64,000 bases of DNA from CAVRCA01 sp963719345 (GCA_963719345.1 CAVRCA010000001.1:682001-746000); one strand, 5' to 3'; shown: positions 8,707-16,994, counted from the first letter of the stretch. Notes: a model not told the origin generated them from the sequence alone. Translations and numbers: made by a program.

Positions 8707-9522
8707 TCACGCGGTCAGGAAGCCGATGCGGTCTGCCTCCAGCACGGCGCAGGTCAGCTTGCCGCCGATGCCGACGCCGGTGTCGATACCGATACGGTTG
8801 GGCAGCACGACCGGCACCGGACCGGACGTGTGGCCATGCACCACCACGACGCCGTGGTCGCGCTCGGTGTGCAGGAACGGGTGTCGGATGCGTTGCAGGT
8901 CGTCGCGCGACTGTTTGGCGATCGGCACGCCCGGTCGAATGCCGGCATGCACGAACAGGTATCCGCCGGTGCGATGCCGCACCCCGAGGCCGCGCAGAAA
9001 GGCGACATGGGAGGCCGGCAGCGCGTCGGCCCAGTCTTCGCGCGGTGTCGCCGGATCGAGCTTCCAACTGCGCAACGCCGCCTCGCCGCCGGCGACCAGG
9101 AAATCGGTCGCCGCCGCCCGGTCGCCGTCGAGCGCGTCGAGCAGCATCTGCTCGTGGTCCCCCGCCAGATTGACGGTGCGCAAGCCGTCCCGATCGCCCG
9201 CCGCGAGCTGCGCAATTACGCCGGCGCTGTCCGGCCCGTTGCCAAGATAGTCCCCGAGATGGACCAGCCGCGCGTCCGCCACCGGCCGCTGGCGCAGGTC
9301 GTCGCGGATTGCCGTGTGCAGGGCGGCCAGCGGCTCGGCATGGCCGTGGACGTCGCCCACCGCATAGACCCGCCGCCCCGCCGGCAGCCAGCCCGGCGCG
9401 GCGGCGAAGGCGATCGCACCCGGCACGGATGCGGCACGCGGCGTGTCGCGCGTCGGCAGAATCGTCGCGTCGATTTCGGCGCGCAACCGGCGCGCCGGCA
9501 GCCGCCGAACCGGTCGCCGCAT
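8707..9522 (-). CDS. Metallophosphoesterase (PrpE/ApaH-like serine/threonine phosphatase fold)
   Basis: A 271-residue calcineurin-like phosphoesterase. The motifs are VYAVGDVHGHAEPL (GDxHG), LVHLGDYLGNGPDS (GDYxxxGxxS, with Asn where GDxxDRG normally has Asp-Arg), LAGDHEQMLL (GNHE-like, with Asp for Asn), FVHAGIRPG and VVVHGHT. The two Asn/Asp swaps within the metal-site motifs are common in this branch of bacterial protein phosphatase-like enzymes. The start ATG (9522-9520) overlaps the CoA-transferase stop as TGATG, so translation is coupled. Its role beside a CoA-transferase is not obvious. Confidence 0.87.
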   Translation of the reverse strand: MRRPVRRLPARRLRAEIDATILPTRDTPRAASVPGAIAFAAAPGWLPAGRRVYAVGDVHGHAEPLAALHTAIRDDLRQRPVADARLVHLGDYLGNGPDSAGVIAQLAAGDRDGLRTVNLAGDHEQMLLDALDGDRAAATDFLVAGGEAALRSWKLDPATPREDWADALPASHVAFLRGLGVRHRTGGYLFVHAGIRPGVPIAKQSRDDLQRIRHPFLHTERDHGVVVVHGHTSGPVPVVLPNRIGIDTGVGIGGKLTCAVLEADRIGFLTA

Positions 9523-10739
9523 CAGATGACGCCGCCAGCCTGCAAATCCGCGATCTCGGCCGGAGCCAGCCCGAGCCAGCCGCCGTACACCTCCTCGTTG
9601 TGCTGGCCAAGCGACGGGCTCGGCCGCGTCGGCGGGCGCGTCGCGCCGTGCAGCCGGATCGGGCTGTTCGACACCACCACCCGGCCGAGATCGGGATGCT
9701 CGACCCACTCCAGCATGCCGCGGCCGTGCATGTGCGGATCGTGCATCACCTCGCGCACGTTGCGCACCGGCGCACAGGGAATGCGGTGACGCCTGGTGAG
9801 GGCGAAAATCTCCATCTTGGGGAGCGAACGGGTCCACTCGGACACCACGGCATCGGTCTGCTCGACGTTCTCCATGCGCGCCACGTTGGTCGCGAAGCGC
9901 GGGTCCTCGGCCAGTTCCTCACGGCCCATCGCCCGCGTCAGCTTGCGCCAGTGCTCCTCGGTCACGGTCTGCATCGCCACAAAACCGTCCTTGGCCGGAT
10001 AGACGTTGTACGGCGCGGTCGCACGGCCGGACTGGCGGTTGCCGGGGCGCGGCGGCACCTCGCCGGTACGGTGGAGAAAATCGAAGCTCGCGGCCATCGA
10101 GGCGTACACCGCCTCCTGCATCGCCACCTCGACGAGCCGCCCGACCCCGGTGCGGTCGCGCTCGTAGAGCGCCGTCACCACCCCGCCATAGAGTGCGGTG
10201 CCGCCCATGATGTCGACGAGGGTCGGCCCGGCCTTGGTCGGCGGTCCGTCCGGGAAACCGGTCACGCTCATGATGCCGGACGCGCCCTGGATCGTCATGT
10301 CCATCGCCAGATTGTCGGCATCCGGGCCGGTGATCCCGAACCCGGTGCCGGTCGCGTAGATCAGGCGCGGGTTGATCGCGTGCAGCGCCTCCCAGCCGAC
10401 ACCGAGCTTATCCATGACGCCGGGCGCAAAATTTTCCAGCAGCACGTCGGCCCGCTCGACCATGGCGGCGAGCAGCGCCCGGCCCCGCTTCTCCTTGAGA
10501 TTGAGCGTGATGGCGCGCTTGTTCGAGTTCATCATCGCCAAGGAGAGCGATGTGCCGTTCGCCGCGATCGCCCGCCGGCGGAGCGGCTCGCCGATGCCGG
10601 GCGGCTCGATCTTGATGACGTCGGCCCCGGCCCGCGCCATCAGCATGGTGGCGTACGGTCCCTGAAACACCTGGCCGAAATCCAGCACCGTGATGCCTGA
10701 GAGCGGCGCGTTCGCTGCGGTGGCGTTGCTGTCGGCCAT
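9522..10739 (-). CDS. Class III (CaiB/BaiF) CoA-transferase
   Basis: A 405-residue CoA-transferase that moves CoA between carboxylic acids via an aspartyl anhydride and thioester intermediates. It has the N-terminal VLDFGQVFQGPYATMLMARAGADVIKIEPP and NSNKRAITLNLKEKRGR regions, and the Asp in TLVDIMGGTALYGGVVTALY near residue 175 matches the catalytic aspartate of formyl-CoA transferase. The C-terminal LGQHNEEVYGG is the usual family ending. The start ATG 10739 with GGGAAG upstream gives MADSNATAANAP. It is one of four such enzymes in the window. Its stop overlaps the next gene's start. Confidence 0.92.
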   Translation of the reverse strand: MADSNATAANAPLSGITVLDFGQVFQGPYATMLMARAGADVIKIEPPGIGEPLRRRAIAANGTSLSLAMMNSNKRAITLNLKEKRGRALLAAMVERADVLLENFAPGVMDKLGVGWEALHAINPRLIYATGTGFGITGPDADNLAMDMTIQGASGIMSVTGFPDGPPTKAGPTLVDIMGGTALYGGVVTALYERDRTGVGRLVEVAMQEAVYASMAASFDFLHRTGEVPPRPGNRQSGRATAPYNVYPAKDGFVAMQTVTEEHWRKLTRAMGREELAEDPRFATNVARMENVEQTDAVVSEWTRSLPKMEIFALTRRHRIPCAPVRNVREVMHDPHMHGRGMLEWVEHPDLGRVVVSNSPIRLHGATRPPTRPSPSLGQHNEEVYGGWLGLAPAEIADLQAGGVI

Positions 10740-10833
10740 GATGCTTCCCGGTCGTGTGCCCGCGGAGTTCTGGCGCGCCTGCCGCATCGGGCGCAAGCGA
10801 GGCCCGACAAGACGATGCTCAGAAGGGCGGCCG

Positions 10834-11391
10834 TCAGAGTTCGATCAGGCCATGCCGCAAACCCTTGGCCACCGCCTCCGCCCGGCTGCCGGCGCCGAGC
10901 TTGGCGAACACCGCCTCAAGGTGGAATTTCACGGTGTGGGCCGAGATGCCGAAGCGGCGCGCGACCTCCTTGTTGCTGAGCCCTTCGCCGATCGCGGCCA
11001 GAACCTCCATCTCGCGCGGGGTCAGCAAGGGGTGCGCGATGTCTTCCGTGGCCGCCGCGAACCCCGGCGGCGCGGCCGGCGGCGGCCGGACCTGCAACCC
11101 GGCGGCGACCGCCTCAAGGGCGACCAGGAGGGTCGGGGCGGGCACGTCGCGCGGCAGCACGCCCGCCAGCGCCGGATCGGCCGCGCGGCCCGGCTGGTCG
11201 GTCAAAACCAGGGCCGGAACCGCCCCGAACGGCGGCAACAACCCGAACATCGGCAAGTCGATCAGCAGCACGTCGGCATGCCCTGTTCCCGCCGGCGCAT
11301 GGCCGGCGTCCTCGACGGCGCGCGCGAGGCGCGCCCGCCGCTCCGGATCGGGGGCGGCGAGCGCGACCCGGAGCCGCCCCGCGCGGCTCAT
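10834..11391 (-). CDS. LuxR-type response regulator with a degenerate receiver domain
   Basis: A 185-residue protein. Residues about 1-100 have a receiver-like layout (RVALAAPDPERRARLARAVEDAG, ADVLLIDLP, ALVLTDQ), but the paired acidic residues of a true receiver are missing after the first strand, so phosphorylation is doubtful. Residues 122-180 are a complete LuxR/FixJ helix-turn-helix (LTPREMEVLAAIGEGLSNKEVARRFGISAHTVKFHL). The ATG 11391 overlaps the stop of the upstream pseudoprotease as ATGA, so the two are made together. It is a likely regulator of the protease locus and possibly of its own operon. Confidence 0.88.
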   Translation of the reverse strand: MSRAGRLRVALAAPDPERRARLARAVEDAGHAPAGTGHADVLLIDLPMFGLLPPFGAVPALVLTDQPGRAADPALAGVLPRDVPAPTLLVALEAVAAGLQVRPPPAAPPGFAAATEDIAHPLLTPREMEVLAAIGEGLSNKEVARRFGISAHTVKFHLEAVFAKLGAGSRAEAVAKGLRHGLIEL

Positions 11392-12293
11392 CGCTCCGGG
11401 CGCGCGCCCACCGTCACCTTGAGGCTCTGCACCGCCCCGGCCCGCAGGATGCGCACCTCGATGGCCTGGCCCACCCGGTCCGCGCCGAGGTGGGAGCGGA
11501 GGCTGCGCAGGTGCCGCGCCGGCTCGCCGTCGAGCGAGAGGAGCATATCGCCGGGCAGCATGCCGGCCTGCTCCGCCGGGCCGGCGGGGGCGAGGCTGAC
11601 CACCATAAGCCCGCTCTCCTGGCCGGCCGCTTCGCGCAGGTTCGGCGGCACCGCGACGGGCTGCAGTCCGACGCCAAGCCAGCCGCCGCGCACCGATCCG
11701 TGCGTCAGGATCTGGCCGACCGCCCGCTCGATCGTCGCAGCGGGAATGACCAGCGCCCGGCCGCGTGGGCCGGCGGTCGCCATGCCGAGCAGGCCACCCC
11801 GCGCGTCGATCACCGGGCCGCCCTCTTCGGTACGGCTTGCCCGCATGTCGAGGCGGAGCAACTGGTCGATCAGGCCGCCCGCCATACTGCGCCAGGCCGG
11901 TCCGACCTCCCGGATCAGGGCCCATCTTGCCGCCGGTTCCGCCCCGATCCGGGCGCCGAGCGCCAGCGCGATCGCCCCGATCCGGGCTGATCCGGCCGCG
12001 GGGAGAGCCGCATCCGACGCCCCCGCCGTCTGCCGCAGCAGGGCGACGTTGGTGCCGGGGTCACGTCCGACGAGCACGGCGTCGGCCGGACCGAGCCCGG
12101 CACGCTCGACGCGGTAGCCATCGGCCTTCGGCAGCGCCTGATCCGACGAGACCACGAGATCGCCGCGCCAGGCGATCCCGCTCAGATGGCGCTGCTCGCC
12201 CACCCGTATGCAGACGACAAGGGGCGCCGCATCGGCCACCCGCGCCGTCACCGCGTCGGACAGAGAGGCAAGAAAATCGGTTGCGTCGCTCAT
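11388..12293 (-). CDS. Trypsin-like (S1C/HtrA) pseudoprotease with PDZ domain
   Basis: A 301-residue HtrA-like protein with a C-terminal PDZ domain (LGVGLQP, GLMVVSLAPAGPAEQAGMLPGDMLLSLDG, about residues 195-300). Aligned to the intact neighbour, all three catalytic residues are replaced: His becomes Gln52 (SSDQAL for TNSHVV), Asp becomes Asn82 (DPGTNVALL for DPDTDIAVL), and Ser becomes Glu157 (TEEGGPV for GNSGGPL). The fold is otherwise kept, so it is probably a non-catalytic regulator or adaptor rather than a decaying gene. There is no signal peptide. It is divergent from the active protease and coupled to the LuxR-type gene. Confidence 0.88.
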   Translation of the reverse strand: MSDATDFLASLSDAVTARVADAAPLVVCIRVGEQRHLSGIAWRGDLVVSSDQALPKADGYRVERAGLGPADAVLVGRDPGTNVALLRQTAGASDAALPAAGSARIGAIALALGARIGAEPAARWALIREVGPAWRSMAGGLIDQLLRLDMRASRTEEGGPVIDARGGLLGMATAGPRGRALVIPAATIERAVGQILTHGSVRGGWLGVGLQPVAVPPNLREAAGQESGLMVVSLAPAGPAEQAGMLPGDMLLSLDGEPARHLRSLRSHLGADRVGQAIEVRILRAGAVQSLKVTVGARPER

Positions 12294-12438
12294 CGACCAG
12301 GCTCCTTGGCTGCGCCGATAGATGCGGGACCGCGGACGGGAAAACCATCGGGCGAATGACCGGGCGCGTCCCCGGCCGAACGGCCGGGCTGAACCTGTTC
12401 GCGCGCGAACCATTTGGGCTGGTCTTCGGAGATCCGCC
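12294..12438. promoter_or_regulatory. Divergent control region between pseudoprotease and protease genes
   Basis: This is a 145-bp gap between two starts facing away from each other (12293 on minus, 12439 on plus). It should hold both promoters and is the most likely place for the LuxR-type protein to bind. CCGGGCGCGTCCCCGG and GGCCGAACGGCC dyad-like stretches occur around 12362-12386. I see no clear -35/-10 pair, as expected in such GC-rich DNA. Confidence 0.4.
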
Positions 12439-13386
12439 ATGCCGCTCGACGCGACGACCCAAGAAACCGACATTCTCGACCCCTACTCCGCCCAGATCGT
12501 CGGCGCATTCGAGCGCGCCGGGCCGGCGGTGGTGCATATCACCGGCACGCGGCCCGATGGCCGCCCGCTCGGCCAGGGCTCGGGCGTGGTCTACACGCCG
12601 GACGGCTACACCCTGACCAACAGTCACGTCGTCGGCGGCGCGGCGGCGCTGAAGGTGTCGCTCACCGGCGGTCGCATCGTCGACGCCTCCCTGGTCGGCG
12701 ACGATCCCGACACCGACATCGCGGTGCTGCGGCTCGGCGGGTCCGGCCACGCGCACGCCGAGCTTGGCCGGTCCTCCTCGCTGCGTGTCGGCCAGCTCGT
12801 GGTGGCGATCGGCAACCCGTTCGGCTTCCAGTGCACGGTGACGGCCGGCATCGTCAGCGCGCTCGGACGCACGTTGCGTGCGCGGTCCGGGCGGTTGATC
12901 GAAAGCGTGATCCAAACCGATGCGCCGCTCAATCCGGGCAACTCCGGCGGTCCGCTGGTGAATGGCACGGGGCGGGTGATCGGCATCAACACGGCGATCA
13001 TTGCGCCGGCGCAGGGCATCTGTTTCGCGATCGGCGTCGACACCGCGATCGATGTCGCGCAACGCCTGATGCGCGACGGGCGCGTCCGTCGCAGCCGCAT
13101 CGGCCTGTCCGGCCAGACCGTGCCGATCGATCCCCGCGTGGTGCGCCACAATGCCTTGACCGTGCGCAGCGGCGCGATGGTCACCGGCCTCGACCCCGAC
13201 GGCCCCGCCGCAGCGGCGGGCCTGCGGGACGGCGACGTGATCATGCGCTTCGGCGATAGTGACGTGGCCGGTGTCGACGACCTGCACCGGCTGCTGACCG
13301 CCGAGAAGGCCGGAGTGGCCGTCGCGATACGGGCCTTGCGACGGGCGCAGGTAATCGAGCTGACGGTGGCGCCCGCGGAGCGATAA
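12439..13386 (+). CDS. HtrA/Deg-like S1C serine protease with PDZ domain, intact triad
   Basis: A 315-residue ATP-independent serine protease. The catalytic triad His63 (TLTNSHVVGG), Asp93 (DPDTDIAVLRL) and Ser169 (NPGNSGGPLV) is intact, followed by one PDZ domain (about 215-310: SGAMVTGLDPDGPAAAAGLRDGDVIMRFGD). It is shorter than DegP, and the N-terminus MPLDATTQETDILDPYSA has no signal peptide or membrane anchor, so the protein is probably cytoplasmic unless exported in an unusual way. The start ATG 12439 lies downstream of CGGAGAT. It is divergent from a catalytically dead paralogue of similar length. Confidence 0.92.
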   Translation: MPLDATTQETDILDPYSAQIVGAFERAGPAVVHITGTRPDGRPLGQGSGVVYTPDGYTLTNSHVVGGAAALKVSLTGGRIVDASLVGDDPDTDIAVLRLGGSGHAHAELGRSSSLRVGQLVVAIGNPFGFQCTVTAGIVSALGRTLRARSGRLIESVIQTDAPLNPGNSGGPLVNGTGRVIGINTAIIAPAQGICFAIGVDTAIDVAQRLMRDGRVRRSRIGLSGQTVPIDPRVVRHNALTVRSGAMVTGLDPDGPAAAAGLRDGDVIMRFGDSDVAGVDDLHRLLTAEKAGVAVAIRALRRAQVIELTVAPAER

Positions 13387-13434
13387 GCGTTCGAGTTCGC
13401 GGTGGAAGGGGAAACCGCGCGCTAACCCGTCTCT

Positions 13435-13462
13435 GCCATGGTCGGCGCAGGCCGACCATCCA
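13435..13462. repeat. Left arm of a 28-bp perfect inverted repeat, itself a hairpin
   Basis: The core at 13438-13459 folds as ATGGTCGGC, loop GCAG, GCCGACCAT (9-bp stem). The 28 bases 13435-13462 are the exact reverse complement of 13799-13826. The arm sits 38 bp before the GTG start of the GIY-YIG gene and 49 bp after the protease stop. Confidence 0.92.
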
Positions 13463-13499
13463 TGTCTCCAACCGGCCCTGCAAACGCAGAGAACCGCAA

Positions 13500-13784
13500 G
13501 TGCCCGACGGCTGGGTCTACATCCTGACCAATCGAGCGAACGGCACACTCTATATCGGCGCAACCTCGAACCTGGCGCGACGTGTTTGGGAGCACCGCGA
13601 GGGTGTCGCCGCGGGATTTACGAAGCGATACGGCCTCGATCGGCTCGTCTATGCCGAGCGTCACGAAACGATGCTTTCAGCTCTGCACCGGGAGAAGACG
13701 CTGAAGACTTGGCGACGGGCTTGGAAGATCAGGCTGATCGGCCGGATGAATCCGGATTGGAGCGACCTCTACGAGCAGTTGTAG
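13500..13784 (+). CDS. Small GIY-YIG nuclease family protein (UPF0213/COG2827-like)
   Basis: A 94-residue single-domain GIY-YIG protein. It has the first strand WVYILTN (VYI for GIY) and NGTLYIGATSNLARRVWEHREG (YIG plus catalytic-type Arg27/28), then GFTKRYGLDRLVYAE, the metal-binding Glu in LHREKTLKTWRRAWKIRLI, and the conserved NPDWSDLYEQL ending. The domain is complete. These proteins are stand-alone predicted endonucleases, very common in alphaproteobacteria, with no settled function. The start is GTG 13500 (no ATG in range). The gene lies between two matched hairpin repeats, forming a unit of 392 bp. Neighbours are unrelated. Confidence 0.9.
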   Translation: MPDGWVYILTNRANGTLYIGATSNLARRVWEHREGVAAGFTKRYGLDRLVYAERHETMLSALHREKTLKTWRRAWKIRLIGRMNPDWSDLYEQL

Positions 13785-13798
13785 CCGACTCTCAGCCG

Positions 13799-13826
13799 TG
13801 GATGGTCGGCCTGCGCCGACCATGGC
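13799..13826. repeat. Right arm of the 28-bp perfect inverted repeat
   Basis: Exact reverse complement of 13435-13462. The core hairpin is 13802-13823 (ATGGTCGGC, loop CTGC, GCCGACCAT). It begins 14 bp after the GIY-YIG stop codon and may also act as its transcription terminator. Confidence 0.92.
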
Positions 13827-13919
13827 GGTCAGAGTGTTGGCTTGGTCGGCCGCCCGTGCGTTCGCTTGACATGACCTTCCCCACGCCCTGCAATCGGGCA
13901 ATATGTGGGGAGACCGAGA

Positions 13920-15176
13920 ATGCCGCTACCAGCCGACACCGACGCCAGCACGCCGAAATATCTGCGGGACAAATACGCGATCGTCGGGGTGGGCGAGACA
14001 CCGTACACCCGCGGCTCCGGCCGCACGACGCGCGCCATGGGCAGCGAAGCGGTCCGCAACGCGATGCAGGACGCCGGCCTCAAGCCGGGCGACGTGGACG
14101 GCATGCTCTCCTACCAGGGCGTCGATTCCACCTTCGGGCCGATGATCGCCGGCGACTGCGCCATGCGGCTGAACTTCTACATGGACGTGTTCGGCGGCGG
14201 CTCGTCGACCGAGGCGCTGATCGGCATCGCCATCGGCGTCATGGAAGCCGGCATGTGCAAATGCGTCGCCATCTTCCGCTCGATGAACGGATACTCGCAG
14301 GTCCGCATCGGGGGGACCGGCGCCCGCTCCGCCGCCCCCGTCTCGGGCGACATGCTGCATTCGCGCGCCTACGGCTGGCAGAGTGCGGGGCAGATGTTCG
14401 CCCCCACCTTCATGCGCCATATGTACGACCACGGCACCAAGCCCGAGCAGCTCGCGATGGTGAAGGTGATCCATAGCGAGCACGCGTCGAACAACCCCAA
14501 GGCGCTCTACAAGAAGCGCATGACGGTGGACGACGTGATCAGCAGCCGGATCATTTGCAAGCCGCTGCACCTGCTCGATTGCTGCGTCGAGACCGACAAC
14601 GCGACCTGCATCATCGTCACGCGTGCGGAACACGCCCGCGACCTCCGCCACACGCCGGCGCTGATCCGCGGCGTGGTCGGCCGCTGCAACAAGCCGCGCA
14701 TGGACATGCACTACCAGGCCGGCCCGATCAGCCGTGTCGCCGGCTACTACGCCAAGGACATCCTGTGGCCGAACTCCGGCGTCGGGCCGGACGACGTTGA
14801 CGCGACCGGCTCCTACGACGCGTTCACCTTCACCACCATGCTGCAACTCGAAGACTACGGCTTCTGCAAGAAGGGCGATGGCGGCGAGTATGTCAGCGAC
14901 GGCACCATGCGGCTCGGCGGCAAGCGGCCGAACAACACCAGCGGCGGCCATCTGTGCGAGGCGTACACGCACGGCATGAACATGGTGATCGAGAACGTGC
15001 GCCAGCTGCGCCACGATGCCGACGACAGTTGCCCGGTCGGCCCGGACGGCAAGCGCCAGCACACCCACGACCACAAGGAGGGCGGCTGCCGCCAGGTCAG
15101 GGATATCGAGGTGACGGCCAATCTGGGCTGGGCGATGCCGGGTACCGGCTCCGCCATGGTCATGCGGCGCGGCTGA
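13920..15176 (+). CDS. Thiolase-like lipid-transfer protein (Ltp2/SCP-x type) lacking the nucleophilic Cys
   Basis: A 418-residue thiolase-fold protein. Instead of the catalytic Cys loop it has MDVFGGGSSTEALIGIAIG near residue 100, and the second half has GSYDAFTFTTMLQLEDYGF and NTSGGHLCEAYTHGMN. This is the pattern of the Ltp2-like branch, which works with a DUF35 protein as a retro-aldolase on hydroxyacyl-CoA (as in sterol side-chain removal) and not as a true thiolase. The DUF35 partner starts 18 bp downstream, supporting this. A Cys/His-rich insertion (DSCPVGPDGKRQHTHDHKEGG) near residue 375 is notable. The start ATG 13920 is preceded by GGGGAG. Confidence 0.87.
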   Translation: MPLPADTDASTPKYLRDKYAIVGVGETPYTRGSGRTTRAMGSEAVRNAMQDAGLKPGDVDGMLSYQGVDSTFGPMIAGDCAMRLNFYMDVFGGGSSTEALIGIAIGVMEAGMCKCVAIFRSMNGYSQVRIGGTGARSAAPVSGDMLHSRAYGWQSAGQMFAPTFMRHMYDHGTKPEQLAMVKVIHSEHASNNPKALYKKRMTVDDVISSRIICKPLHLLDCCVETDNATCIIVTRAEHARDLRHTPALIRGVVGRCNKPRMDMHYQAGPISRVAGYYAKDILWPNSGVGPDDVDATGSYDAFTFTTMLQLEDYGFCKKGDGGEYVSDGTMRLGGKRPNNTSGGHLCEAYTHGMNMVIENVRQLRHDADDSCPVGPDGKRQHTHDHKEGGCRQVRDIEVTANLGWAMPGTGSAMVMRRG

Positions 15177-15193
15177 GAAGGAGGGAACCGGAG

Positions 15194-15715
15194 ATGACGG
15201 TCCAGGTCAACTATCTCGGCATGCCGCTCGACCTCAACGACCTCGAGGTCGAGAACCTCGCGTATTTCAAGCATTGCGCCGACCATGATTTCCACCTGCA
15301 ACAATGCGAGGAGTGCAACCTGCTGCGCTATCCGCCCAACACCGGCTGTCCGTGGTGCGCCAGCCCGCGCGCACGGTGGACGCGGGTGGAGGGCAAGGGA
15401 GCGGTACACTCCTACGGCGAGGTACACCACGCGATCCAGCCGGCGTTCAAGGCGCACACGCCCTACATGATCCTGCTGGTCGATCTCGACACGCAGAAGG
15501 GCCAGCCAACACAGGACGAGGCGATCCGGGTCGCCGGCAACCTCGCTTTGGCGGACGGCACGCTCGCACCGGCCGACATGGTGCGGAAGGTCGGGATCGG
15601 CACGCGGTTGCGCATGGTGTTTTCGGACGTGGCTCCCGGGCTCTCGCTGCCGCAATGGACGATCGACGAAACCGCGCAGCAGCCGGCACACATCTGGCGT
15701 TATCCGCAGGAATAG
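15194..15715 (+). CDS. DUF35/OB-fold zinc-ribbon protein, partner of the thiolase-like protein
   Basis: A 173-residue protein with an N-terminal rubredoxin-like zinc ribbon, CEECN near residue 38 and CPWC near residue 52 (CxxC...CxxC), then an OB fold (VEGKGAVHSYGEVHHAIQPAF ... RLRMVFSDV). Such proteins bind acyl-CoA and complete the active site of Ltp2-type aldolases or related thiolase-like enzymes. The start ATG 15194 has GGAACCGGAG upstream. The gene is immediately downstream of the thiolase-like gene and upstream of a CoA-transferase, consistent with one operon. Confidence 0.9.
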   Translation: MTVQVNYLGMPLDLNDLEVENLAYFKHCADHDFHLQQCEECNLLRYPPNTGCPWCASPRARWTRVEGKGAVHSYGEVHHAIQPAFKAHTPYMILLVDLDTQKGQPTQDEAIRVAGNLALADGTLAPADMVRKVGIGTRLRMVFSDVAPGLSLPQWTIDETAQQPAHIWRYPQE

Positions 15716-15769
15716 CTTGCGGCCAACGTCGCCGCGCGGCATGGGTGAGGGTCACGAGAAAGGCGCCCG

Positions 15770-16918
15770 ATGAACGGACCGTTGACTGGTATCAAAGTCA
15801 TCGAAGTGGGACAGGCGCTCGCCGGCCCGCTGGCGGGCGTCATCCTGGCCGACATGGGCGCCGATGTGATCAAGGTCGAGAAGCCGGACGGCGGCGACGA
15901 CGCCCGGCTCTGGGGGCCACCCTTCGTCGACGGCGACTCGGTGTTTTTCCACGCAACCAATCGCAACAAGCGCTCGGTGACGCTCGACATCAAGCGCGCC
16001 GAGGATGTGGCCGCGCTCAAGCGCCTCGCCGGCGATGCGGACGTGATGATCCAGAACCTGCGTCCGGGGATCGTCGATGAACTCGGCATCGGTCCGGAGG
16101 CGATGCTGGCGGTCAATCCGCGCCTGATCTACTGCTCGATATGGGCATTCGGCTATCAGGGACCGCTGCGCCTGGCCCCCGGTTTCGATCCGTTGCTGCA
16201 GGCGTTCGGCGCGGTGATGACGCTGACCGGTCGGCCGGAGGACCCGCCGACGTTCTGCGCGCCGGCGATCAACGACAAGGCGACCGGCATGTGGTGCGTG
16301 ATCGGCGCGCTCGCGGCCTTGCAGCAGCGGCAGCGCACCGGCAAGGGGTGCGTGGTCGATACGTCGCTGTTCGAGAGTGCCGTCTCATGGGTTGACGGTC
16401 CGCTGAACGCCTACCGGCTCACCGGTCGCCTGCCGGAGCGACACGGGACCGGCAGCCCGTTGCTGGTGCCCTATCAGGTGTTCGAGACGGCCGACCGGCC
16501 GATCTGCATCGCCGCCGGCAACGACCGCCTGTTCGTCAAGTGCGCCCAGGCACTCGGCTGCCCGGAATGGCTGCAAGACCCGCGCTTCGAGGACGGCCGC
16601 AAGCGGGCAGCCAACCGGCCCGCGCTGGTCGAACTGATGCAAGCGGTGCTCCGCCGCGGATCGCGCGACCACTGGATGGCGGCGCTCGGCGCGGTCGGGG
16701 TGCCGTGCTCGCCGGTCAACGACCTCGCCGAGCTCGCCGCGTCGGAGCAGCTTCGCGCCGTCGACATGACACGGACCTTGCCCGAGAGCGGACTTGAGGT
16801 CGTCGGGCTTCCCGTGTCGTTCGACCGTCAACGGCCGCGACCGCAAACCGACTCGCCCAAGCTGGGCCAGCACAATCGGGAGCTTCTGGCACCCGAGGCC
16901 GGAGAAGCCGCGGAGTAA
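15770..16918 (+). CDS. Class III (CaiB/BaiF) CoA-transferase
   Basis: A 382-residue member of the formyl-CoA transferase family. Motifs are VIEVGQALAGPLAGVILADMGADVIKVEKP, FHATNRNKRSVTLDIK and the putative nucleophilic Asp in APAINDKATGMWCVIGALAAL near residue 170. The C-terminus has SPKLGQHNRELL. It probably loads CoA onto a carboxylic acid substrate that the following SDR and hydratase then process. The start is ATG 15770, 54 bp after the DUF35 gene, with GAAAGGCG upstream. Confidence 0.92.
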   Translation: MNGPLTGIKVIEVGQALAGPLAGVILADMGADVIKVEKPDGGDDARLWGPPFVDGDSVFFHATNRNKRSVTLDIKRAEDVAALKRLAGDADVMIQNLRPGIVDELGIGPEAMLAVNPRLIYCSIWAFGYQGPLRLAPGFDPLLQAFGAVMTLTGRPEDPPTFCAPAINDKATGMWCVIGALAALQQRQRTGKGCVVDTSLFESAVSWVDGPLNAYRLTGRLPERHGTGSPLLVPYQVFETADRPICIAAGNDRLFVKCAQALGCPEWLQDPRFEDGRKRAANRPALVELMQAVLRRGSRDHWMAALGAVGVPCSPVNDLAELAASEQLRAVDMTRTLPESGLEVVGLPVSFDRQRPRPQTDSPKLGQHNRELLAPEAGEAAE

Positions 16919-16994
16919 CCGCGCAGCCCGTCCGCGTCCTGTCCCGAGCCGAGGGGATGGGTTAAAACCGGCCGAATTGAGCGGGGACGCAGGT

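Noticed and set aside
13926..15074. 382-codon minus-strand frame opposite the thiolase-like gene
   Set aside because: The plus-strand gene is well supported by motifs, a ribosome site and its DUF35 partner.
13920..15176. Calling this gene acetyl-CoA acetyltransferase
   Set aside because: The catalytic Cys loop is replaced by GGGSSTE, and the DUF35 neighbour points to the non-thiolase branch.
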